Assembly (NCBI GenBank): GCA_017656145.1
Contig: JACDOI010000018.1
Location: 1 to 44,892 of the forward strand
Length of the DNA: 44,892 bases
Source of the DNA: Bacillota bacterium
GTDB taxonomy: Bacteria; Bacillota; Limnochordia; Limnochordales; ZCTH02-B6
Direction of reading: 5' to 3'
Shown: positions 1 to 7,800 of the stretch, one piece after another
Layout: every line of letters starts with the position of its first letter
Position numbering within the stretch: position 1 is the stretch's first letter
The notes under the pieces: generated by a model
What the model saw: only the letters and a program-made list of their open reading frames with translations
Told to the model about the DNA's origin: nothing
Database searches by the model: none
Translations under genes and position numbers: made by a program

Positions 1-827
1 ACGTCCAGCTCGGGCTGGGGCAGGCGAAGACTCCTCTCGACCAGCCGCACCTCCACGCCCTCGCCGTCCCGGGCCGTCACCCGGGCCGGGATCAAGTTGG
101 CCGTCCCGATGAAGCTCGCGACGAACCGGTTGGCCGGCCGGGTGTAGATCTCGATCGGCGTGCCCACCTGCTCGATTCTGCCGTCCCGCATCACGACGAT
201 CCGGTCCGAGAGGGTCATCGCCTCGGACTGATCGTGGGTCACGTAGATGCTGGTAATGCCCAACCGCTGCTGCAGCGCCCGGATCTCGTGGCGCATCTGT
301 TCCCGGAGCTTAGCGTCCAGGTTGGAAAGGGGCTCATCGAAAAGCAGCACGCTCGGCTCATTGACGATGGCCCGGGCCAGGGCCACCCGCTGCTGCTGGC
401 CGCCCGAAAGTTGTTCCGGCGACCGGCTGGCCATGCCGCCTAATCCCACCATCTCCAGCATCCGCTTCACCCGCGTCTCGATCTCCTGCTCGGAGAGTCG
501 CTTCAGCCGCAAGCCGAAGGCGACGTTCTCCTTGACGGAGAGGTGCGGGAAAATCGCGTAGCTTTGAAAAACCATGGCCGTATCCCGCTTGTTGGGCGGC
601 AGGAAGGTGACGTCTTGGCCCCCAATGCTGATCCGCCCCTCGGTGGGCAACTCAAAGCCGGCCACCATGCGCAAGGTGGTCGTCTTGCCGCAACCCGACG
701 GCCCCAGGAAGGTGACCATCTCCCCTTCCTTGATGTCCAGGCTCACGTTGTTGACGGCCACGACGCGCCTGGACGGATCGTCGGGGCTTTCGAACACTTT
801 GGTGACGTGATCGATGACGACGCTCAC
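1..827 (-). CDS. ABC transporter ATP-binding protein, Fe(III)/polyamine-type importer (3' end beyond window)
   Basis: Cytoplasmic ATPase that energises the importer encoded just upstream. The frame is open to the window edge, so the C-terminal TOBE region is cut. Visible: Walker A GPSGCGKTT at residues 42-50, the signature LSGGQQQRVALARA, Walker B LLFDEPLSNLDAKLR and the H-loop in YVTHDQSEAM, followed by the IGTANLIPARV entry into the C-terminal domain. This order is typical of the FbpC/PotA/CysA group. The start is GTG at 827 with GGAGGG six bases upstream. It lies 26 bp after the permease stop, so it is the last visible gene of the SBP-permease-ATPase operon. The substrate cannot be read from the ATPase; Fe(III) is likely from the binding-protein family, but phosphonate or thiamine uptake is possible. 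Confidence 0.9.
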   Translation of the reverse strand, partial: MSVVIDHVTKVFESPDDPSRRVVAVNNVSLDIKEGEMVTFLGPSGCGKTTTLRMVAGFELPTEGRISIGGQDVTFLPPNKRDTAMVFQSYAIFPHLSVKENVAFGLRLKRLSEQEIETRVKRMLEMVGLGGMASRSPEQLSGGQQQRVALARAIVNEPSVLLFDEPLSNLDAKLREQMRHEIRALQQRLGITSIYVTHDQSEAMTLSDRIVVMRDGRIEQVGTPIEIYTRPANRFVASFIGTANLIPARVTARDGEGVEVRLVERSLRLPQPELD

Positions 828-853
828 GGCCAGCCCTCCACAAGAAACTCGCG

Positions 854-2572
854 CTAAAACCGGGTTTCCACCCGAACGCGGAACGCTTTGTTGACCACCA
901 CACGGATGATCCCGATGGCCATCATGATCATCAGGATGAGGACCACGCTGAAGGCCGCGGCCGCGCCCAGGCGTCCCGAGCTGACCTGGGAGAGGATGTG
1001 GACGGTCATCAGCTGCCAGTCGGCGGAGACCAGAAAGATGGCGGCGCTGATGGCGGTCATGGCCCGCACGAACGAGTACACCAGCCCCGAGAAGAACGCG
1101 GGGGTGATCAACGGCAGCACCACCTTGCGGAAGGAGGTGGCCGCATCAGCGCCCAGATCGACCGCCGCTTCCTCGATGGCCGGATCGATCTGCTTCAAGG
1201 CCGCCACACCGCCCTGGATCCCGACGGGGATGTACCGAAAGACGAAGTTGGCGATGAGGATCAACGCCGTGCCCGTCAGGAGCAAGGGCGGGGTGTTGAA
1301 GGCCAGGACGTAGCCAATCCCCACCACCGTCCCCGGAAGCGCATAGCTGAGCAGCGACGTGAACTCCATCGCGCTTCGCCCGAGGAAGCGCCTGCGCACG
1401 ACCAAAAACGCGATGATCATCCCCAGGATGCCGGCCACGGGCGTTGAGGTGACAGCGATGAACAAGGTGTTCTTCACCGCCTGCCATCCCACGTCGAGAA
1501 CGTACTGGAAGTTCCGCAGGGTGAAGGAATGGTCCACGCCCCAAACCCGAGAAAAGGCACCGATGATGATGATCCCGTAGAAGAGCGTGATCATGATCGC
1601 CACCAGCATGCAGGCGCTGAAGATCACCCACTTCATCGCAGGGCTGACGCTCTGGATCCGGGGTTTCGTTGGCTTTCCCGTCACCGTCACGTACCCTTTG
1701 CGGGAAACCCAATACTTTTGCACCACAAAGGCGGTGAGGGCTGGGATGAGCAGCACCATGGCCAGCGCCGAGCCGCCGGGAAGGTCGTACATGCCCGTGA
1801 TCTGCAGGTACGCCTGGACGGCCAGGGTGGGAAAGTGGCTGCCCGACAGGACCAGGGGATTGCCGAAGTCGGCCAGCGACTCGATGAACAGCACCAGCAT
1901 CGCGCTCGCGATTCCCGGGACAGTCAGTGGCAGAAAGATGCGCCGGAAGACTTGCCAGCGGCTGGCGCCAAGATCCAGAGCGGCTTCTTCCATCACGGGG
2001 CTGATGGACTCCATGATGCCCTTCAGGTTCAGGTACGCTACCGGAAAGAAGGTGACTACCTGTGCGAGGAGCAGTCCCCGAAGGCCGTAGATCGGATAGT
2101 TGTAGATCCCCAGCAGCTTGCTGGTGATCAGACCGTTGTTGCCAAAAAGGAGCAAAATCGAGACCGCACCCACAAAAGGCGGCGAAATGACGGGCATGAT
2201 GGCCGCCAGGTTGAAAAACGGCTTCAAAGGCATGTCGGTCCGGGTGATGCCGTACGCGAAGAGGAAGCCGATGGCCGTGCCCAGCACAGCCGCCAGCAGC
2301 CCGATGAGGAGCGAGTTGTATAACGCCCGGCGCATGTACCAGCTGGAAAACGTTTTTTCGTACACGTCCAAGCCGATGCCGTCCGGCGTCTGAATGCTGA
2401 CCAGGAAAACCTTGACCAACGGGTAGATGATGAAGACAGCGATGAGGGCGAAGATGGCCAGGATTCCCAAAAACAACAGCGGGTCTTTCAAAAGCTGGCG
2501 CAGCGCGCCCCGGGCCTCCCGCAACCGCCGGGACCAGACCGAGGAGGCGACCACCTCTGTGGACGCGGTCAC
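854..2572 (-). CDS. ABC transporter permease, fused two-domain FbpB type
   Basis: Inner-membrane channel of the importer. About 572 residues with two homologous permease halves in one chain, as in FbpB/AfuB iron permeases. Each half carries an EAA loop that docks the ATPase: EEAALDLGASRWQVFRRIFLP in the first half and EEAAVDLGADAATSFRKVVLP in the second. Many hydrophobic segments are visible, starting with FLGILAIFALIAVFIIYPLV. The open frame can be extended to a TTG at 2596, but the GTG at 2572 has a GGGGGGA run at SD distance and gives the better start. It follows the binding-protein gene with 68 bp between, most of which is a 26-bp palindrome. Confidence 0.9.
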   Translation of the reverse strand: MTASTEVVASSVWSRRLREARGALRQLLKDPLLFLGILAIFALIAVFIIYPLVKVFLVSIQTPDGIGLDVYEKTFSSWYMRRALYNSLLIGLLAAVLGTAIGFLFAYGITRTDMPLKPFFNLAAIMPVISPPFVGAVSILLLFGNNGLITSKLLGIYNYPIYGLRGLLLAQVVTFFPVAYLNLKGIMESISPVMEEAALDLGASRWQVFRRIFLPLTVPGIASAMLVLFIESLADFGNPLVLSGSHFPTLAVQAYLQITGMYDLPGGSALAMVLLIPALTAFVVQKYWVSRKGYVTVTGKPTKPRIQSVSPAMKWVIFSACMLVAIMITLFYGIIIIGAFSRVWGVDHSFTLRNFQYVLDVGWQAVKNTLFIAVTSTPVAGILGMIIAFLVVRRRFLGRSAMEFTSLLSYALPGTVVGIGYVLAFNTPPLLLTGTALILIANFVFRYIPVGIQGGVAALKQIDPAIEEAAVDLGADAATSFRKVVLPLITPAFFSGLVYSFVRAMTAISAAIFLVSADWQLMTVHILSQVSSGRLGAAAAFSVVLILMIMMAIGIIRVVVNKAFRVRVETRF

Positions 2573-2607
2573 ATCGATCCCCCCAAGGTTCCTCAATTCA
2601 GAAGAAA

Positions 2608-2633
2608 CCGGGCGGGGCGATCGCCCCGCCCGG
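2608..2633 (-). terminator. 26-bp perfect palindrome between binding protein and permease genes
   Basis: Arms ccgggcggggcga and tcgccccgcccgg abut with no spacer, followed on the minus strand by TTTCTTCT. It begins 7 bp after the binding-protein stop codon. Such intercistronic GC-rich hairpins commonly stabilise the upstream mRNA or act as partial terminators so that binding protein exceeds permease. This role is inference from position and symmetry. Confidence 0.6.
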
Positions 2634-2640
2634 CCAGCCG

Positions 2641-3654
2641 TCAGTTGCTGCGAAGCACCTCGTCGATCCAGCGGTTGACCAACCGTTCCCGCTGCTGGCC
2701 CGCCCAGATGGCGTCGTACTCGATCAGGGGGATGTCCGACACAGAGGGCAACCCCTCGCCCGTCTCAGCCTCAGGATGAACCGGGAAGAAGAAGGTCTTC
2801 TCACGGCTCAGCACGTTCTGCCCCTCTACCGAAAGGAGCCAGTCGACCAGCTTCTTGGCGCCCTCCAAATTGGGCGCGCCCTTGATGATGGAGACGGCCG
2901 GCGCCTCATAGCCGACGCCCTCAGCGGGGAAGACCAGTTGAAGCGGATAGCCCTCGTCCATCAACTTGAGGAAGGCCGGGGTGAACTGGATGGCCACGCC
3001 CGCCTGGCCCAGCGCCACCCCTTGAGAGGGAGCGGTGCCGCTCTGGGTGTACGTTTGAACGTTGGCGTTGAGTTTCTTCATGTAGGCGAAGGCGTCCTCC
3101 TCGCCCCACATGAGCACCAGGCTGGCCACCAGGTTGTAGGCGGTGCCCGAAGACTGGGGCGTAGGCATCTGAATTTGACCCCGGTACTCAGGCTTCAGCA
3201 GGTCGGCCCAAGTCTCAGGCACGGAGGCCCCGCTCCGGTTGAGCCACTGGGTGTTGATGGCCACGCCCATGGGATTCATGTAGAAGGAGTGCCAATAGCC
3301 TTCCGGATCCCGAAATTGGTCGGCCAGCACTGCTGCGTTGGGCGAAACGTACGGCTGGGTCAGGCCCCGCTCCTTGGCCAGCACGTGGTTCTCGCTGGGA
3401 GCGCCCAACCACACGTCCGCTTGCGGATTCCGGGCCTCGGCCTGAATCCGAGCCAGGGCCGGTCCCGACGACAAAAACACGAAACGAACGTCAACCCCTG
3501 TATCTTCCGTGAACGCGTTGAGGATCTTGCGCGCGTTCTCCTCATCGACGCTGGAGTACACCGTGATGGATTCGGCAGCCGCACCCACAGACGTGACGGC
3601 CAAGACGGTGGCCAGGCACACGACGGCCCAAAGAAGGCTCATGCGGGCCTTCAA
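2641..3654 (-). CDS. Extracellular solute-binding protein, Fe(III)/AfuA family
   Basis: Captures the substrate outside the cytoplasmic membrane for the ABC importer that follows. About 337 residues with a clear signal peptide (MKARMSLLWAVVCLATVL, cleavage near GAAAES). The mature protein begins ITVYSSVDEENARKILNAF, the family-1 binding-protein start seen in FbpA/AfuA and the 2-aminoethylphosphonate binders. Other family segments are QADVWLGAPSENH, GVAINTQWL, AYNLVASLVLMWGEEDAF and a C-terminal KKLVDWLLSVEGQ. The start is TTG at 3654 behind GGGAGGGG, five bases away; ATG at 3642 is an alternative. A much longer open frame upstream overlaps gmhA and is spurious. Iron is the most likely ligand, but the binding residues were not verified. 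Confidence 0.88.
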   Translation of the reverse strand: MKARMSLLWAVVCLATVLAVTSVGAAAESITVYSSVDEENARKILNAFTEDTGVDVRFVFLSSGPALARIQAEARNPQADVWLGAPSENHVLAKERGLTQPYVSPNAAVLADQFRDPEGYWHSFYMNPMGVAINTQWLNRSGASVPETWADLLKPEYRGQIQMPTPQSSGTAYNLVASLVLMWGEEDAFAYMKKLNANVQTYTQSGTAPSQGVALGQAGVAIQFTPAFLKLMDEGYPLQLVFPAEGVGYEAPAVSIIKGAPNLEGAKKLVDWLLSVEGQNVLSREKTFFFPVHPEAETGEGLPSVSDIPLIEYDAIWAGQQRERLVNRWIDEVLRSN

Positions 3655-3815
3655 AAGAACCCCTCCCGAGTAGAACGAAGAATGACGAGCCGGCCTTTCC
3701 ACGATAGACAGCGCTGCTAGAAAGGGAAAGACACAGTTTCTCCTTTCGGGCACCCAAGGTGCATTTCCTGCACCGATGTCTTGGCAGGTGTATCCAGCCC
3801 GATCGTATCCCCCGT
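3655..3815 (-). promoter_or_regulatory. Leader of the ABC importer operon with a small perfect hairpin
   Basis: The 161 bp between gmhA and the binding-protein gene contains no gene. On the minus strand it holds a hairpin GGTGCA-GGAAA-TGCACC (3758-3774) and alternative pairings: CCTGC upstream with GCAGG inside the hairpin, and GAAAGG with CCTTTC further down. No known riboswitch consensus (TPP, GEMM, Moco) is recognisable, and no good -35/-10 pair was found. Confidence 0.3.
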
Positions 3816-4460
3816 TCACACCCCGAGCCACCCGGAAACAGCCCTGTCCACAAGAGCACAGATCACATGGACGGCCAGGATGTGTCCTTCCTGAATCCGG
3901 GCGGTGATTCGGGACGGCACACGGAGAACCTGGTCGAACGCCAAGCCGTCCGGGGCTCCCGCACCCGTGAAGAGGATGGTGCGCGCGCCGGCCCGACGGG
4001 CCGCCGCCAATGCGAGCAGCACACTCCTGGAGCGGCCCGAAGTGGAAAACCCCCAGGCCACGTCGCCCGCCTGGATGAGGGCAGATAGGGGTCGTGCGAA
4101 GACCTCTTCGTACCCGTAGTCGTTGGCGATGGCGGTGACGGCCGCGCTGTTGGCCGTCAGGGCCACCGCCGGGAGCGCCACCCGATCCCACTGAAAGCGG
4201 CCCACCAGCTCTGCCACCAGGTGTTCGGCGTCGGAGGCGCTCCCGCCGTTCCCGAAAGCGTAGAGCCGCCGGCCCGACCGGAAGGCCCCGGCCACCAAGC
4301 TGGCAATGGCCGCTACCTGCTCTGCCGCCTGCTCGCCGAAGGCGGCCGTGGTCCGGCTCGCCTCTTCCAGCTCGGCCGCGGCCATCTCGACCGCATCCAT
4401 CTCCACGAACTCTGCCGGACCCCGTCTCGCCGGGTCGCCCACGGGCCTCGTCGTCCCCAC
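3816..4460 (-). CDS. gmhA: D-sedoheptulose-7-phosphate isomerase (SIS domain, GmhA/DiaA family)
   Basis: GmhA converts sedoheptulose 7-phosphate to D-glycero-D-manno-heptose 7-phosphate, the first step to ADP- or GDP-heptose for LPS core or S-layer glycans. The frame encodes 214 residues with the SIS phosphosugar motif GNGGSASDAEHLVAEL, then AVALTANSAAVTAIANDYGYEEVFARPL and the serine loop STSGRSRSVLLAL, closely following GmhA order. The GTG at 4460 has GGGGGAG upstream; an internal ATG around residue 21 could be the true start. The homologous DiaA, a replication-initiation factor, cannot be excluded because it shares the fold, but the conserved glutamate/histidine pattern EH in the SIS motif favours GmhA. 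No other heptose genes are visible here. Confidence 0.8.
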   Translation of the reverse strand: MGTTRPVGDPARRGPAEFVEMDAVEMAAAELEEASRTTAAFGEQAAEQVAAIASLVAGAFRSGRRLYAFGNGGSASDAEHLVAELVGRFQWDRVALPAVALTANSAAVTAIANDYGYEEVFARPLSALIQAGDVAWGFSTSGRSRSVLLALAAARRAGARTILFTGAGAPDGLAFDQVLRVPSRITARIQEGHILAVHVICALVDRAVSGWLGV

Positions 4461-4695
4461 CGCTCTCCCCCGTCGCCGGCACCCGGTCTCGGATCCCCAA
4501 TGGGGCCCGGAGCGCCGGCGCTACTACCTTCGCCGCGGGAGCGATCGAGCCCTGCGGCTTTGCGATGGACATCGTTATCGACCAAGAGATCGATGAGAGC
4601 TTCTTCTCTGTCCGCAGCCTGGAACGGATCCCATAGCCGTACCCAACAGGAGGCGTCTCTCATGCGGTTCGCGCGGGAGGGACGGCGGAAAGATC

Positions 4696-5479
4696 GTGCA
4701 TGACGCTTATCGACTGGCCGACCTGGCCATGTACGCCTCGAGCTCCGCGGCCGGATGGTACGTTTCGACCGCCGCCAACAGCCGAAACACCGGCAGCGGG
4801 GCCCTGGAAGGGCTTGAGATATCGTTGCGGGAGGCCTACGTCGACTGGTACTTGACCAAAACGGACGTGCGGGTGGGCAGGCAGGTGCTCGCATGGGGTA
4901 CCGTGGAAGCCAACAACGTGGTCGACAATCTCAATGCCGTGGATCGGACCCTCGCAGCAGGCTCCGCGGATCCGGCCGATCTGAAACATCCCGTCGCGGC
5001 ACTGAGGGCCGTTTCGTATTGGGGCGCAAGCGGGGACGTGCGGGCGGAGTTGGTGCTCTTGCCGGAGTTTCGCGGGGACACTCTGCCGGAAGATTTGTCG
5101 CCTTCAGTTTCGGTGAAGAATCCGGACGTCGGGCTGAGCCACCGGAACCGCCGAATACCGCCCGATCCGGGTTGTTGGCGTGGAAGGGGCCCTGTTTGAT
5201 CTGGGAAACACCGTCTTCAACATGGACCGCCAGGCTGTGGCCGTCGTCTACCGGGATAAGTTCCTCCGTCAAGATGACCGGCCCGTCTCCCTCTCCTGGC
5301 ACGGGCTTTTCGGCCTCGAGCGGGGAGGCTTTTTTACTTCAGCCGAGTTCGATTTCTTCGTCAGTGACGGCGTCTCCGTCATTGTAGGAGCCAGCACCGC
5401 GAACGGGCCCGACAACAGCGGCTTTGCCGAGATGCCGGGAGCGAGACGGTTGTGGACCGCACTGAAGACTTCCTTCTAG
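4696..5479 (+). pseudogene. Broken porin-like outer-membrane beta-barrel gene (DUF1302-like)
   Basis: Two pieces in different frames look like parts of one barrel protein. Piece one (4696 to about 5130) contains SLREAYVDWYLTKTDVRVGR followed by QVLAWGTVEANNVVDNLNAVD, the strand-and-turn pattern of DUF1302/porin-like proteins. Piece two, in another frame from about 5138, reads GVEGALFDLGNTVFNMDRQA and VSLSWHGLFGLERGGFFTSA with alternating strands and ends LWTALKTSF. A C-terminal Phe is the usual assembly signal of outer-membrane barrels. A stop at 5135 separates the frames. There is no signal peptide, and the total is far shorter than a full barrel, so an internal deletion plus frameshift is likely. 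An upstream stretch in a third frame (about 4500-4637, FAMDIVIDQEIDESFF) may be further debris. Sequencing error alone would not explain the missing length. Confidence 0.6.
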
Positions 5480-5515
5480 GGAAGGCCCGGGAAGTTGCGG
5501 CTTGCGACATGCAAG

Positions 5516-5551
5516 GCCCCTTTCCCGGCCTTTGAAGGCCGGGAAAGGGGC
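5516..5551. terminator. 17-bp perfect hairpin between converging genes
   Basis: Arms gcccctttcccggcctt and aaggccgggaaaggggc with a two-base turn lie between the plus-strand barrel remnant and the minus-strand His-rich gene. It can form in transcripts from both sides. There is no clear U-tract, so it may work as a bidirectional terminator with help from Rho or simply as a 3'-end stabiliser. Confidence 0.65.
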
Positions 5552-5583
5552 TGGTTGCCGGCTGGCTTCAACAATTGGGCGGC

Positions 5584-6066
5584 TCAATCGCCCACGTAAA
5601 CCGTGACGGAGTCGGCGATGACCTCGCCCTCGTACAGGTACTCACCGTGGTTGTTCGCGTTCAAGGTCACCCGAATCTCGTTGGCGCCGGGCTCCAGATG
5701 GGCGATGTGGTACCAGGGCCCATACAACCGGGCGACCTTCTCCCCGTTGATGTACAGGTGGGCGTGCCCTTCGCCGGGATAAACCGGACCGCCGGCAAAC
5801 TCAGGCGCCCAGCGGAATTGCGTTGTGAGCACGTGCAGGTTCCAACCAGACAGGGGATCTTCGATGATGGTGATATCGATTGTCGGCACAGGCATGTCAT
5901 CCGGCACCGTCACCGGTATGTGGTCATGGCCGTGCCCGTCATGGCTGTGATCGTGCTCTTCATCGCCGTGAGCGGCGACGGGCACCGCGGCGAAAGCCAA
6001 GGAGCCTAGAGCGAATAAGGCCAGGATGAAGACGACCGCAATGGAATGGGCACGAGTCGACCGCAA
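5584..6066 (-). CDS. Secreted histidine-rich protein, probable metal binding
   Basis: About 160 residues. A signal peptide (RSTRAHSIAVVFILALFALG, cleavage near VAAHG) is followed at once by a metal-ligand tail, HGDEEHDHSHDGHGHDH. The folded part reads HLYINGEKVARLYGPWYHIA and LEPGANEIRVTLNANNHGEY, which looks like a small Ig-like or cupredoxin-like beta domain in a family of unknown function. The start is TTG at 6066 behind AGGGAG; the longer open frame to 6180 lacks an SD and would bury the signal peptide. An extracytoplasmic role in binding copper, zinc or nickel is inferred from composition only. The preceding 200 bp form an unusually structured leader. Confidence 0.7.
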   Translation of the reverse strand: MRSTRAHSIAVVFILALFALGSLAFAAVPVAAHGDEEHDHSHDGHGHDHIPVTVPDDMPVPTIDITIIEDPLSGWNLHVLTTQFRWAPEFAGGPVYPGEGHAHLYINGEKVARLYGPWYHIAHLEPGANEIRVTLNANNHGEYLYEGEVIADSVTVYVGD

Positions 6067-6098
6067 ACGATTCTCCCTCTTTCTTTGACCGGTTTTTC

Positions 6099-6262
6099 CC
6101 CGCGCTTGCAGCAGGCCGCGCGGGCTTCTGAAGCCCCCTTCAGCCAGGCGGGTTGCCCGCCCGCGGCTTTGGTCGGGCAACAGCCCAAGCGGCGAAGGCG
6201 GACCGCAACGCTTGGGGCACGATGGGATAAAAGCTGCCGCAGCCCGCTCCCCCTACATTGTA
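6099..6262 (-). promoter_or_regulatory. Hairpin-rich leader and -10-like element upstream of the His-rich protein
   Basis: On the minus strand a TACAAT -10-like hexamer (6257-6262) precedes four successive stem-loops: ccaagcg/cgcttgg (6185-6215), ggcggg/cccgcc (6147-6161), ctgaag/cttcag with a cccc loop (6128-6143) and cccgcgc/gcgcggg (6099-6124). The start codon is 33 bp after the last. No -35 hexamer at proper spacing was found. This occupies most of the 291-bp gap 6067-6357; no gene is seen there. The structure does not match a riboswitch class I can name. Confidence 0.4.
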
Positions 6263-6357
6263 CGGGAAGGGACCATGGACTCCTCCTCGATCCGGGCAAC
6301 CGGCGAGAGCGTCGCACGAGTGCGAAAAGCCGTTAGGGGGAGAAGCGGCCTAAAGGC

Positions 6358-7551
6358 TCACCGGAGTTGCTTCAAATCGAGATTGAACAAATGCGGGTAC
6401 TTCAATCCGGTCCCGGTGTTGAGCACCACGACCTCATCATCGGGCTTGATCCACGCAGATTGCACCAATTTTTCGAGCCCTGCGACGGCCGCCGCGCCTT
6501 CTGGACAAATGATCATGCCTTCCAGACGGCCGGCGGTCCGGTGGGCCGCCCGGATCTCGTCGTCGCTGACCGCCACGGCCGTTCCGCGGCTTTCCCGCAA
6601 CGCCTGCAGCATGAGTTTGTCCCCTTTTGGCTTTGGAACGCACAATCCGCTCGCGATGGTTTCCGCGTTGTCCCAATGCTGCGACTCAGAACGGCCTTCT
6701 TGCCAGGCTCGCACGATCGGGGCACAACCGGTGGCTTGGACGGCGACCATGCGGGGCAAGTCGCCCGTCACCCAACCCAGTTCCCGGAGCTCTTGAAACG
6801 CTTTCCACATGGCGATGAGGCCGACCCCTCCGCCGGCGGGGTAGACGACGACATCCGGCAATCGCCAATTCAACTGCTCGGCGATCTCCAGGCCCATGGT
6901 CTTCTTTCCTTCCAGGCGGAACGGCTCTTTCAATGTCGACACGTTGAACCAACCGTTTTCCTGGGCCAATTTGTCGGCAATCTTGCCCGCGTCGGAGATG
7001 AGACCGTCCACGACGTACGTTTCGGCGCCGGCCAGCTCGGCTTCGCCCTTGTTCACGTCGGGCGCGCGCTGCGGGACAATTACGACGATGCCAACACCCC
7101 CGCGGCTGCCGTAGGCGGCCCAAGCACCGCCGGCGTTGCCGGCGGTTGGAAGAATCGCCTTTTTGACCTGAAGCTCCCGCAGCCTCGTGATGCCCAGCGC
7201 CGCTCCCCGGGCCTTGAACGATCCGGTGGGATTGAGGCCCTCGTCCTTTATCCAGAGTTTGCCGGCCTGCATCCCCAAGGCCTGAGCCAACCGGTCCGCC
7301 TTTAGCAACGGCGTCATTCCCTCGCCCAGGCTCACCGGAGACGACCGTTCGCTAAGCGGCAACAACTCCCGGTACCGGAACATCGTGTTCGGCCGATGTA
7401 CAAAGTCGGCGGGACTCAGATCCCGCCTTACGGCATCGAGCCGATATCGGGTGAGCAGGGGCTCCCCGCACCGGCACGTCCCGATGACTTGGTCCAAGTC
7501 GTATGTGGTGGAACAGACCGAACACTCAAGATGAGAAGCGTACATCATCAT
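6358..7551 (-). CDS. thrC: Threonine synthase
   Basis: PLP enzyme that converts O-phospho-L-homoserine to threonine, the last step of threonine synthesis. About 397 residues. The N-terminus has a zinc-ribbon-like C-x2-C and C-x-C pair (LECSVC at residues 8-13 and GTCRCGE near 24-30), as in the threonine synthases with an N-terminal rubredoxin-like knuckle. The PLP lysine is K113 in NPTGSFKARGA, and the phosphate-binding GGGVG lies in VVYPAGGGVGLIAMW. The frame begins with four consecutive ATG codons (7554, 7551, 7548, 7545) behind AAGGAG; 7551 has six bases of spacing and was chosen. It stands alone on the minus strand, diverging from the YceI gene. A cysteate or diaminopropionate-type relative is less likely given the full motif set. 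Confidence 0.85.
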   Translation of the reverse strand: MMMYASHLECSVCSTTYDLDQVIGTCRCGEPLLTRYRLDAVRRDLSPADFVHRPNTMFRYRELLPLSERSSPVSLGEGMTPLLKADRLAQALGMQAGKLWIKDEGLNPTGSFKARGAALGITRLRELQVKKAILPTAGNAGGAWAAYGSRGGVGIVVIVPQRAPDVNKGEAELAGAETYVVDGLISDAGKIADKLAQENGWFNVSTLKEPFRLEGKKTMGLEIAEQLNWRLPDVVVYPAGGGVGLIAMWKAFQELRELGWVTGDLPRMVAVQATGCAPIVRAWQEGRSESQHWDNAETIASGLCVPKPKGDKLMLQALRESRGTAVAVSDDEIRAAHRTAGRLEGMIICPEGAAAVAGLEKLVQSAWIKPDDEVVVLNTGTGLKYPHLFNLDLKQLR

Positions 7552-7800
7552 CATTGGCTCCTTAGGTCCATGATCTGGCGTGAGCCGCCCGAGCCTCCAC
7601 TTCGGTTCGCTTCTCCCGAACTCCTTTACGCCCGACCCTTTAGGCCGCCCTGCCGTGTGTGGGATGCGGGTTCCATCGATCTCGTTGAACATTCTCCAGA
7701 AAGCGCTCGTCCAATCAATCGGAGGTGGTCACCCCTAGCCCGGCTATGTCCTCGCAGCCCAACACGTTTCGATTCACGCCATCGAAAGGAGAGGTTACCG

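Noticed and set aside
2641-4572. A 643-codon open frame that fuses SBP with sequence through the leader and gmhA region
   Set aside because: The part upstream of the signal peptide is Arg/Gly-rich shadow sequence antiparallel or frame-shifted to gmhA; the SD and signal peptide support a start at 3654.
6256-6262. CopY/BlaI-type TACAnnTGTA operator near the His-rich gene
   Set aside because: The sequence is tacattgta, one base short of the required spacing.
7560-7760. T-box riboswitch before thrC
   Set aside because: A TGGAACCCGC fragment resembles the T-box core, but there is no full AGGGTGGNACCGCG, no specifier loop and no following terminator stem.
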